NCBI GenBank assembly: GCA_028873865.1
Contig: JAPPNI010000029.1
Coordinates: forward strand, 124,001-188,000
From: Chloroflexota bacterium
GTDB lineage: Bacteria > Chloroflexota > Dehalococcoidia > Bin125
DNA length: 64,000 bases
Direction: 5' to 3'
Numbering within the stretch: the first letter of the stretch is position 1; each line of letters starts with the position of its first letter. A model generated the notes under the pieces. That model had not been told where the DNA came from and did no database searches. It was given only the letters and a program-made list of their open reading frames with translations. Of this stretch, positions 8,369-16,322 are shown one piece after another. The position numbers and the translations under genes are program-made.

Positions 8369-8809
8369 ATGCCGGTTTCCATCGAAGACATGCTCGCCAA
8401 CACCTCGCTGTTCTCTCGCGTCGATCGCGATGAACTGCATCAGATCGCCGGCTGGGTTCAGATCCAGGACTACAAGCCCGGCCAGGTGATCGACCGCGAG
8501 GGAGACCTGGGCACGACGCTGCACATCATTCGCAGCGGTTCTGTGGACGTCTATCAGGCGTACGAGTCAGACGACCAGACTCTCCTCGCCTCCTTCGGCG
8601 AGGGCGATTTCTTCGGTGAGATGGCGCTGCTCCTCGGCCGGCCGCGCTCGGCTACGGTCGTCGCCAAGGAAGAGACCGAGTGCCTGCAGATCCTTCGCAA
8701 CTCGTTCGCCGAAGGCGCGACCGCGCCGGTCCTCTGGGCGATGCTTCAGCACGTCGCCGAGCGACTGGCCCACGCCGATGAGACCATCGGCGAGATGCAT
8801 TCGCACTAG
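8369..8809 (+). CDS. Cyclic nucleotide-binding domain protein (CRP-like sensor without DNA-binding domain)
   Basis: A 146-residue protein consisting of one cNMP-binding beta-barrel. The phosphate-binding cassette FGEGDFFGEMALLLGRPRSA near residues 75-95 is intact (GE...RSA), so nucleotide binding is likely. No helix-turn-helix follows, so it is probably a stand-alone sensor or an adaptor, not a transcription factor. ATG 8369 has CGGAGG five bases upstream; a longer frame from 8309 lacks this. Convergent with the dehydrogenase gene that ends at 8814. Confidence 0.85.
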   Translation: MPVSIEDMLANTSLFSRVDRDELHQIAGWVQIQDYKPGQVIDREGDLGTTLHIIRSGSVDVYQAYESDDQTLLASFGEGDFFGEMALLLGRPRSATVVAKEETECLQILRNSFAEGATAPVLWAMLQHVAERLAHADETIGEMHSH

Positions 8810-8813
8810 CCCG

Positions 8814-9701
8814 CTATTCGCTCACGGCCTGACCGAGTCCGGAGACCACCCGGGCCAACGCCTGTGTTCCCTCGTCGCCGAGTCCCGATGCCTCTAGCTG
8901 GTGATAGAGCTGGCGCACCAGCGACGTGTTCGGCAACGGCTGCAGAACGTCGCCACCCGCCTCCAGCGCCAGACGCAGGTCCTTCTGCATCAGCCTGACC
9001 ATGAAGCCCGGGGCGTAGTCGTCAGCCGCGATCTTCGGACCCAGGTTCGTGAGCTGCCAGCTACCCGCTGCGCCCGCCGAGATCGCTGCCAGCATCCGCT
9101 CCTGGTCGACCCCCGACTTGTCGGCCAGCGACAGCGCCTCGCAGACGCCGAGCAGCGCCCCTGCGATCGCCACCTGGTTGCACAACTTGACCGTCTGCCC
9201 GGCGCCGGTCGGGCCGCAATGCGTGATCGTCGAGCCCATCGCCTCAAGCGCCGGCAGACAGCGCTCCAGCACATCCGCCTCCCCCCCGACCATGATCGAC
9301 AGCGTGCCCGCCTTCGCACCGGTATCGCCGCCGGAGACCGGCGCGTCGAGCATCGAAACCCCACGCTCGGCCAGCTGCGAGGCCACTTCCCGCGTGATCG
9401 CCGGAGAAATGGTGGACATATCGATGACGACGGAACCGGAGGCCAGGCCGTGGATCGCCGCGTCCTCGCGGCCGACTAACACCGACTCCACATCCGGCGA
9501 ATCGGTCACGATCGTGATCAGAATGTCGCTCGCTTCGGCCACCGCTTGCGGCGATGCCGCAGCCGTCGCGCCCAACGCCGCGCAGGCGTCGATCCCTGGC
9601 TGCGAGCGATTCCAGACTGTCGGCGTGAAGCCCGCCTTGATCAGATTCGCCACCATCGGCACGCCCATGATCCCCAGCCCGATAAACCCGATCCGTTCCA
9701 T
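8814..9701 (-). CDS. NAD(P)-dependent beta-hydroxyacid dehydrogenase (3-hydroxyisobutyrate dehydrogenase family)
   Basis: Oxidises or reduces short beta-hydroxyacids such as 3-hydroxyisobutyrate or tartronate semialdehyde; 295 residues. The N-terminal Rossmann motif GFIGLGIMG is at residues 4-12. The substrate motif DAPVSGGDTGAKAGTL is near 118, and the catalytic Lys lies in GAGQTVKLCNQV near 168. ATG 9701 is preceded by GTGGAG; a GTG four codons upstream is the alternative. Which substrate it uses cannot be told from the motifs. Confidence 0.9.
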   Translation of the reverse strand: MERIGFIGLGIMGVPMVANLIKAGFTPTVWNRSQPGIDACAALGATAAASPQAVAEASDILITIVTDSPDVESVLVGREDAAIHGLASGSVVIDMSTISPAITREVASQLAERGVSMLDAPVSGGDTGAKAGTLSIMVGGEADVLERCLPALEAMGSTITHCGPTGAGQTVKLCNQVAIAGALLGVCEALSLADKSGVDQERMLAAISAGAAGSWQLTNLGPKIAADDYAPGFMVRLMQKDLRLALEAGGDVLQPLPNTSLVRQLYHQLEASGLGDEGTQALARVVSGLGQAVSE

Positions 9702-9745
9702 CACCGGCTCCACTCTGGCTCAATCTGCGTCCGCGCGACTGCGAC

Positions 9746-9751
9746 TACGAT
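9746..9751 (+). promoter_or_regulatory. Candidate -10 box (TACGAT) for a leaderless small gene
   Basis: TACGAT ends seven bases before the ATG at 9759, with no Shine-Dalgarno between them. Confidence 0.35.
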
Positions 9752-9758
9752 ACGACCC

Positions 9759-10040
9759 ATGCCGCTCTATCTCTCCGAAGCCCGCTGGGATACCGCGCAG
9801 TCGCTCGACGAGGTGCTCGAAGCCCTGGAGGACATGATCCAGCGCACCGGCGGCCAGCTGTTGCAGGCCCTGCACGTGGACAATGGTCTGTCCCTGACCA
9901 TCGAAACCCCCGACGACCTCTCGCTCTTCCGCATCGCGCGTGAAGCCTCCGCGCTGGGCCTGGAGCTGACCTCGCGCGTAGCATTGTCACGAACTGAGGC
10001 GGAGGCGCTGGACCGCGCGCATCGAGAACGAAGCAACTAG
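9759..10040 (+). CDS. Small protein of unknown function, 93 residues
   Basis: Begins MPLYLSEARW and alternates strand-helix-strand segments, with a charged C-terminus (EAEALDRAHRERSN). The start and size loosely recall ferredoxin-fold small proteins of the DUF4242 type, but I cannot place it in a family. It is followed after 11 bp by a second small gene with a good ribosome binding site, so the two probably form a transcription unit. It is divergent from the hydroxyacid dehydrogenase. Confidence 0.55.
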   Translation: MPLYLSEARWDTAQSLDEVLEALEDMIQRTGGQLLQALHVDNGLSLTIETPDDLSLFRIAREASALGLELTSRVALSRTEAEALDRAHRERSN

Positions 10041-10051
10041 GAGTCAGAACG

Positions 10052-10249
10052 ATGGCTGATGACGCACGCTGCGAGGAGATGCGCGCCGAGCGCGCTCGCC
10101 TCAACAAGCTCGCCGACGACATGCCCGGCAAGCTCCCGCCGCAGCCCGGGGAAGGTCCGCTGGGCCGTCCCAATCCCGAATTGCGCCGCATCTACGACCA
10201 GATCAACGATCTGCGCAAGGAGCTACTCGCCATGGGCTGCAAGCCTTGA
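10052..10249 (+). CDS. Small charged helical protein, 65 residues
   Basis: Unrecognised. Residues 4-25 and 43-60 are rich in Arg, Glu, Lys and Leu and probably form two helices around a proline/glycine linker (PPQPGEGPLGRP). It ends MGCKP, and the only cysteines are Cys7 and the penultimate region. AGGAG lies about nine bases before the ATG. Cotranscription with the preceding 93-residue gene is likely. It is the last coding gene before a 530-bp non-coding stretch that holds a riboswitch. Confidence 0.6.
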   Translation: MADDARCEEMRAERARLNKLADDMPGKLPPQPGEGPLGRPNPELRRIYDQINDLRKELLAMGCKP

Positions 10250-10359
10250 GTGGCTGGAAAGCTGGTTGATCTGTCGCTGAGACGCACCGCTTCCCCGGCT
10301 GAACTTCACACTCGGTTAACAGTCGGCAAGCGCGTCTGGCATTTGCGTTCCCGAGTCGG

Positions 10360-10365
10360 TACGCT
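10360..10365 (+). promoter_or_regulatory. Candidate -10 box (TACGCT) for the riboswitch RNA
   Basis: TACGCT matches the TAnnnT pattern used elsewhere in the window and would start a transcript at about 10372, just before the aptamer. No convincing -35 box. Confidence 0.35.
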
Positions 10366-10374
10366 TGGTGACAC

Positions 10375-10545
10375 AACTGAATATCCGGGCCGAATCCCTG
10401 TGAAGCCCACCAGCCGAGCAGGGAGCGGGGGACCCACCATTCTGGGGTGAATGCGAAGATCGTTTTCCGAAAGCGAGCAACGCACGGCGCACTCCTTCGC
10501 GCCGAACCCGTCAGCTAACCCCGTAGGCGACCGAGGGAGATGCGC
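10375..10545 (+). promoter_or_regulatory. c-di-AMP riboswitch (ydaO/yuaA class)
   Basis: The conserved blocks of the ydaO aptamer appear in order. GCCGAATCC is at 10390-10398, then GCGGGGGACCCA and TGGGGTGAAT around 10425-10453. AACCCGTCAGCTAACC and CCGTAGGCG follow around 10504-10529. The outer pairing CCCTG with CAGGG and the ACCCA/TGGGGT stem are visible. Known members bind cyclic di-AMP and usually switch off cell-wall hydrolase or osmolyte genes through a terminator. Here the downstream same-strand DNA carries only a terminator, and the next gene is on the other strand. Confidence 0.85.
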
Positions 10546-10727
10546 TGCGGAGCGTTTGCACCGAAGCGCAATTCAAGAACCCGTGTCTTGAGCACGGCTC
10601 CACCGGTTCGCCCAACTGTTGAGAGACAGTGATCGGCCGCGAACGTGAGAGTCACGTCGGGAGCGACCGCCCGGCGCACTCAGGGGCACGGGTTTCTCGC
10701 TCGCCCGTCCCCCGTCCTTCCTGGCCG

Positions 10728-10752
10728 ACCCCCGGACATCACGTCCGGGGGT
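10728..10752 (+). terminator. Intrinsic terminator ending the riboswitch transcript
   Basis: ACCCCCGGAC (10728-10737), loop ATCAC, GTCCGGGGGT (10743-10752), followed by TCGGTTTAT. Between the aptamer and this hairpin (10546-10727) I see no credible gene. The best frame is 30 codons from ATG 10540 and looks random. Confidence 0.7.
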
Positions 10753-10779
10753 TCGGTTTATCCGGGCGATCAGCGGGCC

Positions 10780-11595
10780 CTAGCGACCAACGAAGTTGGG
10801 CGGGCGCTTCTCCAGGAACGCGCGGGCCGCTTCCTTGTTGTCTTCGCCGGTGAAGGACAGCATCACGTGCGAGCCCTCCTGGTACAGCGAGTCGCTCAGG
10901 CTCGACGTCGCGGCGTAGTTCAGCGTCCACTTCATCATCGAGAGCACTGCGGTCGGGCCCTGTGCCAGTTCGCGGCAGAAGGCCAGACCCTCGGACAACA
11001 GCTCGTCGTGCGGCACGACTCTGGTGACGATACCGAGCGCTTCGGCCTCATCAGCGTTGATTCGTCGGTCAAGCATCAGCAGCTCACGCGCGCGGGTGAT
11101 TCCCACCATCTGGTTCAGGAACCAGGCGACGCCGTAGTCGCCCGACACGCCGATGTTGCGAAACGCGGTGACGAAACGCGCGCGGTTCGAGGCGATGCGG
11201 AAGTCGGTCGCCAGGCAGAGACCGAGGCCGCCGCCGGCGGCCGGCCCGTTGACCAACGCAACCGTCGGCGTGCCCATCTCATGCAGCATCCCCGAGGTCT
11301 GCTGTTGGCTGCGATGACTGCGCCGGTTGACCACTCCGGGTCCGGGCGGCGGCCCGTCGGAGCGCCGGCCCATGTTGTTGATGTCCGCGCCGGCCGAGAA
11401 TCCGCGTCCCGCGCCGGTCACGGCAACGCAACGGATCTCCGGGTCGTCCTCGCAGTCGTTCAGCGCTTCCGTCAGTCGCTGGAGCAGGTCGTCGCCGAAC
11501 GCATTCAGGCGCTCCGGCCGGTTCAGGGTGATCAACGCGACACCGTCATCGCGCTTGTCCAGCAGGACCGTCGGTTCGCCGTCCGTGTCTGACAT
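10780..11595 (-). CDS. Enoyl-CoA hydratase/isomerase family protein
   Basis: Crotonase-fold acyl-CoA enzyme of 271 residues. Oxyanion-hole segments are GAGRGFSAGADINNMG near residue 60 and NGPAAGGGLGLCLATDFRIA near 113. The usual second Glu position reads GVSGDYGVAW, an Asp, as in the other two crotonases of this window. A serine/arginine/histidine-rich loop (RSHRSQQQ) follows the first motif. It ends close to, and convergent with, the orphan riboswitch transcript. Reaction unspecified: isomerase, hydratase or hydrolase are all possible. Confidence 0.88.
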   Translation of the reverse strand: MSDTDGEPTVLLDKRDDGVALITLNRPERLNAFGDDLLQRLTEALNDCEDDPEIRCVAVTGAGRGFSAGADINNMGRRSDGPPPGPGVVNRRSHRSQQQTSGMLHEMGTPTVALVNGPAAGGGLGLCLATDFRIASNRARFVTAFRNIGVSGDYGVAWFLNQMVGITRARELLMLDRRINADEAEALGIVTRVVPHDELLSEGLAFCRELAQGPTAVLSMMKWTLNYAATSSLSDSLYQEGSHVMLSFTGEDNKEAARAFLEKRPPNFVGR

Positions 11596-11654
11596 GTATC
11601 AGGCCTCTCATTGAGCATCGAAATCGTCTGCTCAATGCTAGGGCCAGACCTACC

Positions 11655-11660
11655 TACACT
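11655..11660 (+). promoter_or_regulatory. Candidate -10 box (TACACT) for the leaderless SRAP gene
   Basis: TACACT ends exactly six bases before the ATG at 11667; no Shine-Dalgarno is present. Confidence 0.45.
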
Positions 11661-11666
11661 GGCCTC

Positions 11667-12371
11667 ATGTGCGCCCGATTCACACTCACGCGGGAAGAGG
11701 AAGAGTTGGTGGAGACCTGGCGACAGCGCGGGATCGAGGTCACCTTCGACTTCTTCTCGCACAAGCCACGATTCAACGTCGCTCCAACTCAGGTTCACCC
11801 GATCCTGCTCGCTGAGCGCGAGGCGTTCGCCGTGCAGCCGGCGCGCTGGGGTCTGGTCAACTCGTGGGCCAAGGATGCCAAACGCGCCTCGCGGCAGATC
11901 AACGCGCGTTCCGAGACCGTTGCGGAGTCCCGCGCCTACGCCCGTTCGTTCAAGCGTCGACGCTGCCTGATCCCGGCTGACGGCTGGTACGAGTGGAGCG
12001 GACCGAAGAACCAACGCCAGCCGCACTGGATCCATCGCGCCGACCACGAGCCGTTCGTCTTCGCCGGTCTCTACGACGTCTGGTATCCCGAGCCAGAACG
12101 TGCGGCGGTCACGTTCACGATCCTGACCCAGGATTCCACCGAGGCGCTGGCCAGCATCCACTCGCGGATGCCGGTGGTCCTGCCGCCCGATCGCCTGGAG
12201 GCCTGGCTCGACTCCGGCCACGAGGACCAGGAGTCGGTGCTGGCCTTGCTCGAACTCCCGCCCGACGACGCCTTCATCGCCGAATCGGTTTCGACCCGTG
12301 TCAATTCAGTCAAGAACGACGACCCCGGCCTGCTGCTGCCCGAACAACAGCCGAGGCTCGACCTCGGATAA
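11667..12371 (+). CDS. SOS response-associated peptidase family protein (YedK/HMCES)
   Basis: Shields abasic sites in single-stranded DNA by forming a thiazolidine DNA-protein crosslink through Cys2. The mature N-terminus Met-Cys-Ala-Arg-Phe is present, so Cys2 becomes N-terminal after methionine removal. Other family residues are NARSET near 75, the Glu in GWYEW near 110, and His in IHSRMPV near 158. Its 234 residues match the family. It opens a unit with a DinB-like gene 14 bp downstream. The ATG has no Shine-Dalgarno but has a close TAnnnT box. Confidence 0.93.
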   Translation: MCARFTLTREEEELVETWRQRGIEVTFDFFSHKPRFNVAPTQVHPILLAEREAFAVQPARWGLVNSWAKDAKRASRQINARSETVAESRAYARSFKRRRCLIPADGWYEWSGPKNQRQPHWIHRADHEPFVFAGLYDVWYPEPERAAVTFTILTQDSTEALASIHSRMPVVLPPDRLEAWLDSGHEDQESVLALLELPPDDAFIAESVSTRVNSVKNDDPGLLLPEQQPRLDLG

Positions 12372-12385
12372 CCCTGGAGCATCAC

Positions 12386-12928
12386 ATGTTCACCGATATC
12401 GATGGCTTTCTGCGCTACTTCCGCTCGGTCAATCGGCGCGCCGTGCGCGACGTGACCGCGCTGCCTCCAGAGGCCGACGGCTGGACGCCCGTCGGCGGCG
12501 ACGGGGCCACGTTGGCGGGAGAAGGGGCCTGGTCGATCAACAAGCTGATCGGCCACATGTGCGGGTCGCGGCTGTACTTCGCCAGCGCGTATCGCCGTGA
12601 AGGCTGGATCTCGCCTGAGCCGCCCGACGTGAGCAGTCCCGAGCTCTGGGCGCCTGCTCTGGACGCGAGCTTTGAGGAGTTCAGTCGCCTCGTGAACGAG
12701 GTCGGTCCGGAGGGTCTGACGCGTCAGATCGAGATGATCGACACGCCCGGAGCCACCCTGAGCGGCTGGCGCTTGCTTCTGATGATGATGGAGCATGACA
12801 TTCACCACCGTTCGCAGATCGACACCTACGCGGGATTGAACGGCTGGGATCCGCCCGATATCTACTTCCGTTCGGCGGAGACTATTGCCGAGCGTCAGCC
12901 GGAACAGATTGCGAAGTACCGCTCGTGA
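12386..12928 (+). CDS. DinB-family/DUF664-type metalloprotein
   Basis: Four-helix-bundle protein of 180 residues. The putative metal triad is visible: His in LIGHMCGSR near residue 57 and two His in MMEHDIHHRSQI near 138-143. Members include thiol-dependent transferases (mycothiol or bacillithiol) and damage-induced proteins of unknown role; the thiol partner cannot be told here. ATG 12386 follows CTGGAG by six bases. A longer in-frame extension upstream overlaps the SRAP gene and is not used. The stop overlaps the GTG of the next gene. Confidence 0.82.
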   Translation: MFTDIDGFLRYFRSVNRRAVRDVTALPPEADGWTPVGGDGATLAGEGAWSINKLIGHMCGSRLYFASAYRREGWISPEPPDVSSPELWAPALDASFEEFSRLVNEVGPEGLTRQIEMIDTPGATLSGWRLLLMMMEHDIHHRSQIDTYAGLNGWDPPDIYFRSAETIAERQPEQIAKYRS

Positions 12929-13896
12929 GCGGCGAACCGAGCATGCCTACCCTCGACGAAGTCCGCCGAGCGCGCGAGATCATCTGTGAGAAGCTCTCTC
13001 TGCCCACGCCTCTGGTGCATAGCCCGGGTCTGTCCGAGCGCTGGGATGCTCACGTATCGCTCAAGCTGGAGTGCATGACCCCGACCTCGGCCTTCAAGGT
13101 GCGCGGCGGCGTCTACTTCGCTTCGCAACTCTCCGATGACGAACGCGAGCGAGGTCTGGTCACCTCCTCGACCGGCAATCACGCCCAATCGATCGCCTTC
13201 GGCGCGGCTGCGATCGGCGCTGAGGCGACCATCTTCATGCCGACCGATGCCAATCCCGACAAGGTTGCCGCCACCCGGCGCCTGGGAGGACGGGTCGAAC
13301 TCGTTGGTGAGCGCTTCGACGAGTCGCGGCGTCAGGCCGAGGAGTACGCCGCGGAGCGCGGCGCGCGCTATGTGGAGCCGATCGAGCCGCGTCTGATTGC
13401 CGGGGTCGGCACGGCGGCGTTGGAAGTGCTCGAAGAGCAACAACCGGATACTGATGTTGTGCTGCTCCCGCTGGGCGGCGGCAGCGGGTCGTGCGGCTGG
13501 GTTGTCGTGCGCGACGGACTCGGACACCGGGCCGAGATCTGGTCGGCTCAGTCGGCGCAATCGCCCGCCGCCCATGACGCCTGGCGCTCGGGCCAGCTGG
13601 AGGATCGACCCAACGCCAGCATTGCCGAGGGCGTCGCCACCGGTACCCCGTTCCAGCTCGCTCTGGACATTCTCCGCGCGAGTCTGAACGAGTTCATCCT
13701 GGTTGACGACCGGCAGATTCTGGGTGCGATCCGGCTGCTGTGGGACATGCAGCATGTGATGGCTGAGCCGGCTGGCGCGGTTGCCGTTGCGGCGGCCGAT
13801 CAGGAGCGCGAGCGGCTGGCCGGCAAGCGCGTGGTGATCGTGGTCAGCGGGGCGAATGCGACTCGCAGCCAGCTGCTGGACTGGCTGCGGGACTAG
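12925..13896 (+). CDS. Threonine/serine dehydratase-like PLP enzyme
   Basis: Fold type II PLP enzyme of 323 residues without a regulatory ACT domain, resembling catabolic threonine dehydratase or serine/threo-hydroxyaspartate racemase-dehydratases. The Schiff-base Lys lies in TSAFKVRGG near residue 55, the substrate loop SSTGNHAQ near 77, and the phosphate-binding glycine loop LGGGSGSCG near 185. The GTG at 12925 overlaps the previous stop (GTGA); ATG 12943 is an alternative. It converges on the pterin dehydratase gene with a four-base overlap. Confidence 0.88.
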   Translation: MSGEPSMPTLDEVRRAREIICEKLSLPTPLVHSPGLSERWDAHVSLKLECMTPTSAFKVRGGVYFASQLSDDERERGLVTSSTGNHAQSIAFGAAAIGAEATIFMPTDANPDKVAATRRLGGRVELVGERFDESRRQAEEYAAERGARYVEPIEPRLIAGVGTAALEVLEEQQPDTDVVLLPLGGGSGSCGWVVVRDGLGHRAEIWSAQSAQSPAAHDAWRSGQLEDRPNASIAEGVATGTPFQLALDILRASLNEFILVDDRQILGAIRLLWDMQHVMAEPAGAVAVAAADQERERLAGKRVVIVVSGANATRSQLLDWLRD

Positions 13897-14183
13897 CCGG
13901 CCGCTTCGTTGATCTGGGCGGCGAGGACGAAGTCGAAGTCGGTAACTCCTCCGGCGTCGTGGGTGTTGAGCGCGATCGAGACCGTGTTGTAGACGTTGGA
14001 CCAGTTGGGATGGTGGTCGAGCTTCTCGGCGAGCAGGGCGACCGAGGACATGAATCCGAAGGCGGCCACGAAGTTGTCGAACTGGAACTCGCGGGTCAGC
14101 GAACCTTCCTCGTAGCCCCAACCGGGAATCTCGGAGAGCCGACCGCTAATCTCGGAATCATCCAGCTTGCGTCGCTCGGGCAT
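13893..14183 (-). CDS. Pterin-4a-carbinolamine dehydratase
   Basis: Dehydrates 4a-hydroxytetrahydrobiopterin and so regenerates pterin cofactor after aromatic hydroxylation; in bacteria it can also serve moco or folate side reactions. Ninety-six residues. The active-site pattern LDHHPNWSNVYN near residue 55, followed by a His in NTHDAGGVTDFD, is intact. ATG 14183 follows GGGAGGTT; an in-frame start eight codons upstream lacks this. Overlaps the PLP-enzyme stop by four bases and is divergent from the PPOX gene. No aromatic amino acid hydroxylase is seen in the window. Confidence 0.9.
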   Translation of the reverse strand: MPERRKLDDSEISGRLSEIPGWGYEEGSLTREFQFDNFVAAFGFMSSVALLAEKLDHHPNWSNVYNTVSIALNTHDAGGVTDFDFVLAAQINEAAG

Positions 14184-14221
14184 GACAACCTCCCGCTGAT
14201 CTTCCACGTGGGCGTGCCGCG

Positions 14222-14229
14222 AGTATAGG
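14222..14229. promoter_or_regulatory. Overlapping divergent -10 boxes (AGTATAGG)
   Basis: On the plus strand TATAGG (14224-14229) ends six bases before the ATG of the PPOX gene. On the minus strand TATACT (14227-14222) lies about 39 bases before the ATG of the pterin dehydratase, whose leader carries a Shine-Dalgarno. The two boxes share bases, so the two promoters would compete. Confidence 0.4.
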
Positions 14230-14235
14230 TAGCCG

Positions 14236-14673
14236 ATGCCGAGCCTCGACGATGTGCGCGCGACTCTCGAAGCTGCCCGTCATGGGTACCTGTCGACGGC
14301 TTCGCCGGATGGCGATCCGCATCTGCAGCCGGTGGTCTTCCAGGTTGTCGCTGATTCGATCTACATCGCGATCGACGAGAAGCCGAAGACGACCTTGCGG
14401 CTGCGGCGGTTGACCAACCTTGAGGCGAATCCCCGGTTTGCGCTGCTGGTCGACCACTATGACGACGACTGGAACCGGCTCTGGTGGATCCTGCTGCGGG
14501 GCCCAGCCGAGGTGCTCTGGCCGTCGACGTGGGACGGCGCGGAGGCGGCGATGGTGATCGGCGCGTTGCGAGCCAAGTATCCGCCGTATGCGTCGATGGG
14601 GCTTGAGGAGCGTCCGCTGCTCAAGTTGACGCCCGAGCGGGTTGTCCGTTGGTCGGCTTCGGGAAGTTTCTGA
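14236..14673 (+). CDS. PPOX-class probable F420-dependent oxidoreductase (TIGR03668-like)
   Basis: Split-beta-barrel flavin/deazaflavin-binding protein of 145 residues. The N-terminal GYLSTASPDGDPHLQPV segment and the hallmark HYDDDWNRLWWI near residue 75 match the TIGR03668 group, which is usually assigned to F420 use. This implies the host makes F420, a trait of actinobacteria and some Chloroflexota. The leaderless-type start has TATAGG six bases upstream. Substrate unknown. Confidence 0.82.
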   Translation: MPSLDDVRATLEAARHGYLSTASPDGDPHLQPVVFQVVADSIYIAIDEKPKTTLRLRRLTNLEANPRFALLVDHYDDDWNRLWWILLRGPAEVLWPSTWDGAEAAMVIGALRAKYPPYASMGLEERPLLKLTPERVVRWSASGSF

Positions 14674-14699
14674 ATTCGGCTTCCTTTCCTCGATTGCTC

Positions 14700-15497
14700 C
14701 TAGACCTGGGTCCAGTCCCGGCCGGTGATTTCGTCGTAGCGGCCGTCGGGCCCGGTCCAGCCGCCGTCGACGACCAGCTTCTGGCCGGTGATCAGCGCCG
14801 AGGCGTCGGAGGCGAGGAAGAGGGCGGCGTTGGCGATGTCGATCGCCTCTCCCGAGCGTCCGATGGGGTGCATCCTGGCCCAGTCCTGCCTGGTTTGCTC
14901 GACCCGCTCTTCGCTGAGCCAGCCCTGGCCGGTGGCGATGCCGCCGGGGCAGATGCAGTTGATGCGGATGCCTTTGGACGCCCATTCGCCGGCGGCCGCG
15001 CGGACCATCGCGATCACTGCGCCCTTGGATGCGCAGTAGGCGGCCATGCCGGCGAGTCCGACCAGGCCGGCGACGGAGGCGGTGGCGATGATCGAGCCGC
15101 CGCCGGCGCGCTCGAGGTGGGGGATGCCGTACTTCATGCCGAGCCAGACGCCGCGGATGTTGACGTCGGAGACGAGGTCGTAGGTGCGTTCGGGGCAGTC
15201 GCGGATGTTGTTCTCGGGCGGCCCGACGCCGGCGTTGTTGAAAATCACGTCGATCCGGCCCCAGGTCTCGTCGGCGGCGGTGAACATGCCCTGAACATCC
15301 TCGCCCTGGCGTACGTCGGTTTCGACGAAGCGCGCGGCGTCGCCGATGTCGGAGGCGACCCAGGGGCCTCGTTCGGCGTTGCGGTCGGCGATCAGGACCT
15401 TTGCGCCTTCGGAGGCGAAACGCCGTGCGGTGGCCTCGCCGATTCCGGATGCGCCGCCGGTGACGACGGCCACCTTGCCTGCCAGTCGATCTGTCAT
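14700..15497 (-). CDS. SDR-family NAD(P)-dependent oxidoreductase (tandem copy 2)
   Basis: Classical short-chain dehydrogenase of 265 residues. The cofactor motif TGGASGIG is at about residues 14-21, NNAG near 90, and the catalytic YCASK near 158, with Ser in the preceding IIATASVAG. It is strongly similar to the neighbour at 15516, sharing for example RGVWLGMKYGIPHLERAGGG, so the two arose by tandem duplication. It starts 18 bp after the neighbour's stop behind GGGAGGCC and is probably the second gene of a two-gene operon. Substrate unknown; an alcohol or 3-hydroxyacyl substrate is likely. Confidence 0.92.
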   Translation of the reverse strand: MTDRLAGKVAVVTGGASGIGEATARRFASEGAKVLIADRNAERGPWVASDIGDAARFVETDVRQGEDVQGMFTAADETWGRIDVIFNNAGVGPPENNIRDCPERTYDLVSDVNIRGVWLGMKYGIPHLERAGGGSIIATASVAGLVGLAGMAAYCASKGAVIAMVRAAAGEWASKGIRINCICPGGIATGQGWLSEERVEQTRQDWARMHPIGRSGEAIDIANAALFLASDASALITGQKLVVDGGWTGPDGRYDEITGRDWTQV

Positions 15498-15515
15498 GAT
15501 TGGCCTCCCTGTGCC

Positions 15516-16322
15516 CTAGGAGAAGTCGATCCCGGTGAAGTCGAACCAACGCCTGTCGACGGCGGTCCAGCCGCCGTCGACGACGATCGCCTGACCGGTG
15601 ACGAAAGAGGATTCGTCGGAGGCGAGGTAGAGGGCGGTCTGGGCGATGTCGACGCCTTCGCCCGAGCGACCGAGCGGGTGGGCCATGGCGTTGCGCTCGC
15701 GGCGGCGTTCCATGGCGTTGGGATCCTCGGGGCCGCGCGAGTTGTCGCCGATCCGCGTGGCGATCGCGCCGGGACAGATGCAGTTGATGCGGATGTTCTT
15801 GGCCGCCCACTCGCCGGCGGCGGCGCGGGTCATCGCGATTACGCCGCCCTTGGAGGCGCAATAGGCGGTGATGCCGGAGAGACCGGAGATTCCGGCGACG
15901 GAGGCGGTGGAGATGATCGAGCCGCCGCCGGCGCGCTCGAGGTGGGGGATGCCGTACTTCATGCCCAGCCAGACGCCGCGCAGGTTGATCGACATGATCT
16001 CGTCGAAGACCTCCTCGGGACAGTCGCGGACGTTGTCCTCGCGGCCGCCGATGCCAGCGTTGTTGTAGATGATGTTGACGCCGCCGAAGGCATCGACGGC
16101 GGCCTGGTACATCGCCTGCACGTCCTCGCCCTGGGTGACGTCGCCGGTGAAGGCGAGGGCGGCCTCACCGATCGAGCCGGCGGCGTCCTCGGCGCGTTCG
16201 GCCCAGCGGTCCATGACCAGCACGCGGGCGCCTTCCTCGGCGAAGAGTTCGGCGGTTGCGCGGCCCATGCCGGAACCGGCGCCGGTGATCACGGCGACCT
16301 TGCCATCCAATCGTCCAGCCAT
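15516..16322 (-). CDS. SDR-family NAD(P)-dependent oxidoreductase (tandem copy 1)
   Basis: Short-chain dehydrogenase of 268 residues and first gene of the tandem pair. Cofactor motif TGAGSGMG near residue 14, NNAG near 90, and catalytic YCASK near 160. Compared with its paralogue it carries an insertion around residues 200-215 (NSRGPEDPNAMERRRERN) in the substrate lid, so specificity probably differs. AGGAGGC precedes the ATG. The long AT-richer non-coding region upstream (16323-16938) may contain its promoter; TACGGT near 16368 on this strand is a candidate -10. Confidence 0.92.
   Translation of the reverse strand: MAGRLDGKVAVITGAGSGMGRATAELFAEEGARVLVMDRWAERAEDAAGSIGEAALAFTGDVTQGEDVQAMYQAAVDAFGGVNIIYNNAGIGGREDNVRDCPEEVFDEIMSINLRGVWLGMKYGIPHLERAGGGSIISTASVAGISGLSGITAYCASKGGVIAMTRAAAGEWAAKNIRINCICPGAIATRIGDNSRGPEDPNAMERRRERNAMAHPLGRSGEGVDIAQTALYLASDESSFVTGQAIVVDGGWTAVDRRWFDFTGIDFS

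Noticed and set aside
10540..10632. A 30-codon frame after the riboswitch, behind GAGGGAG
   Set aside because: The start overlaps the aptamer end, the composition looks random, and a terminator follows. It is too short to claim without conservation data.
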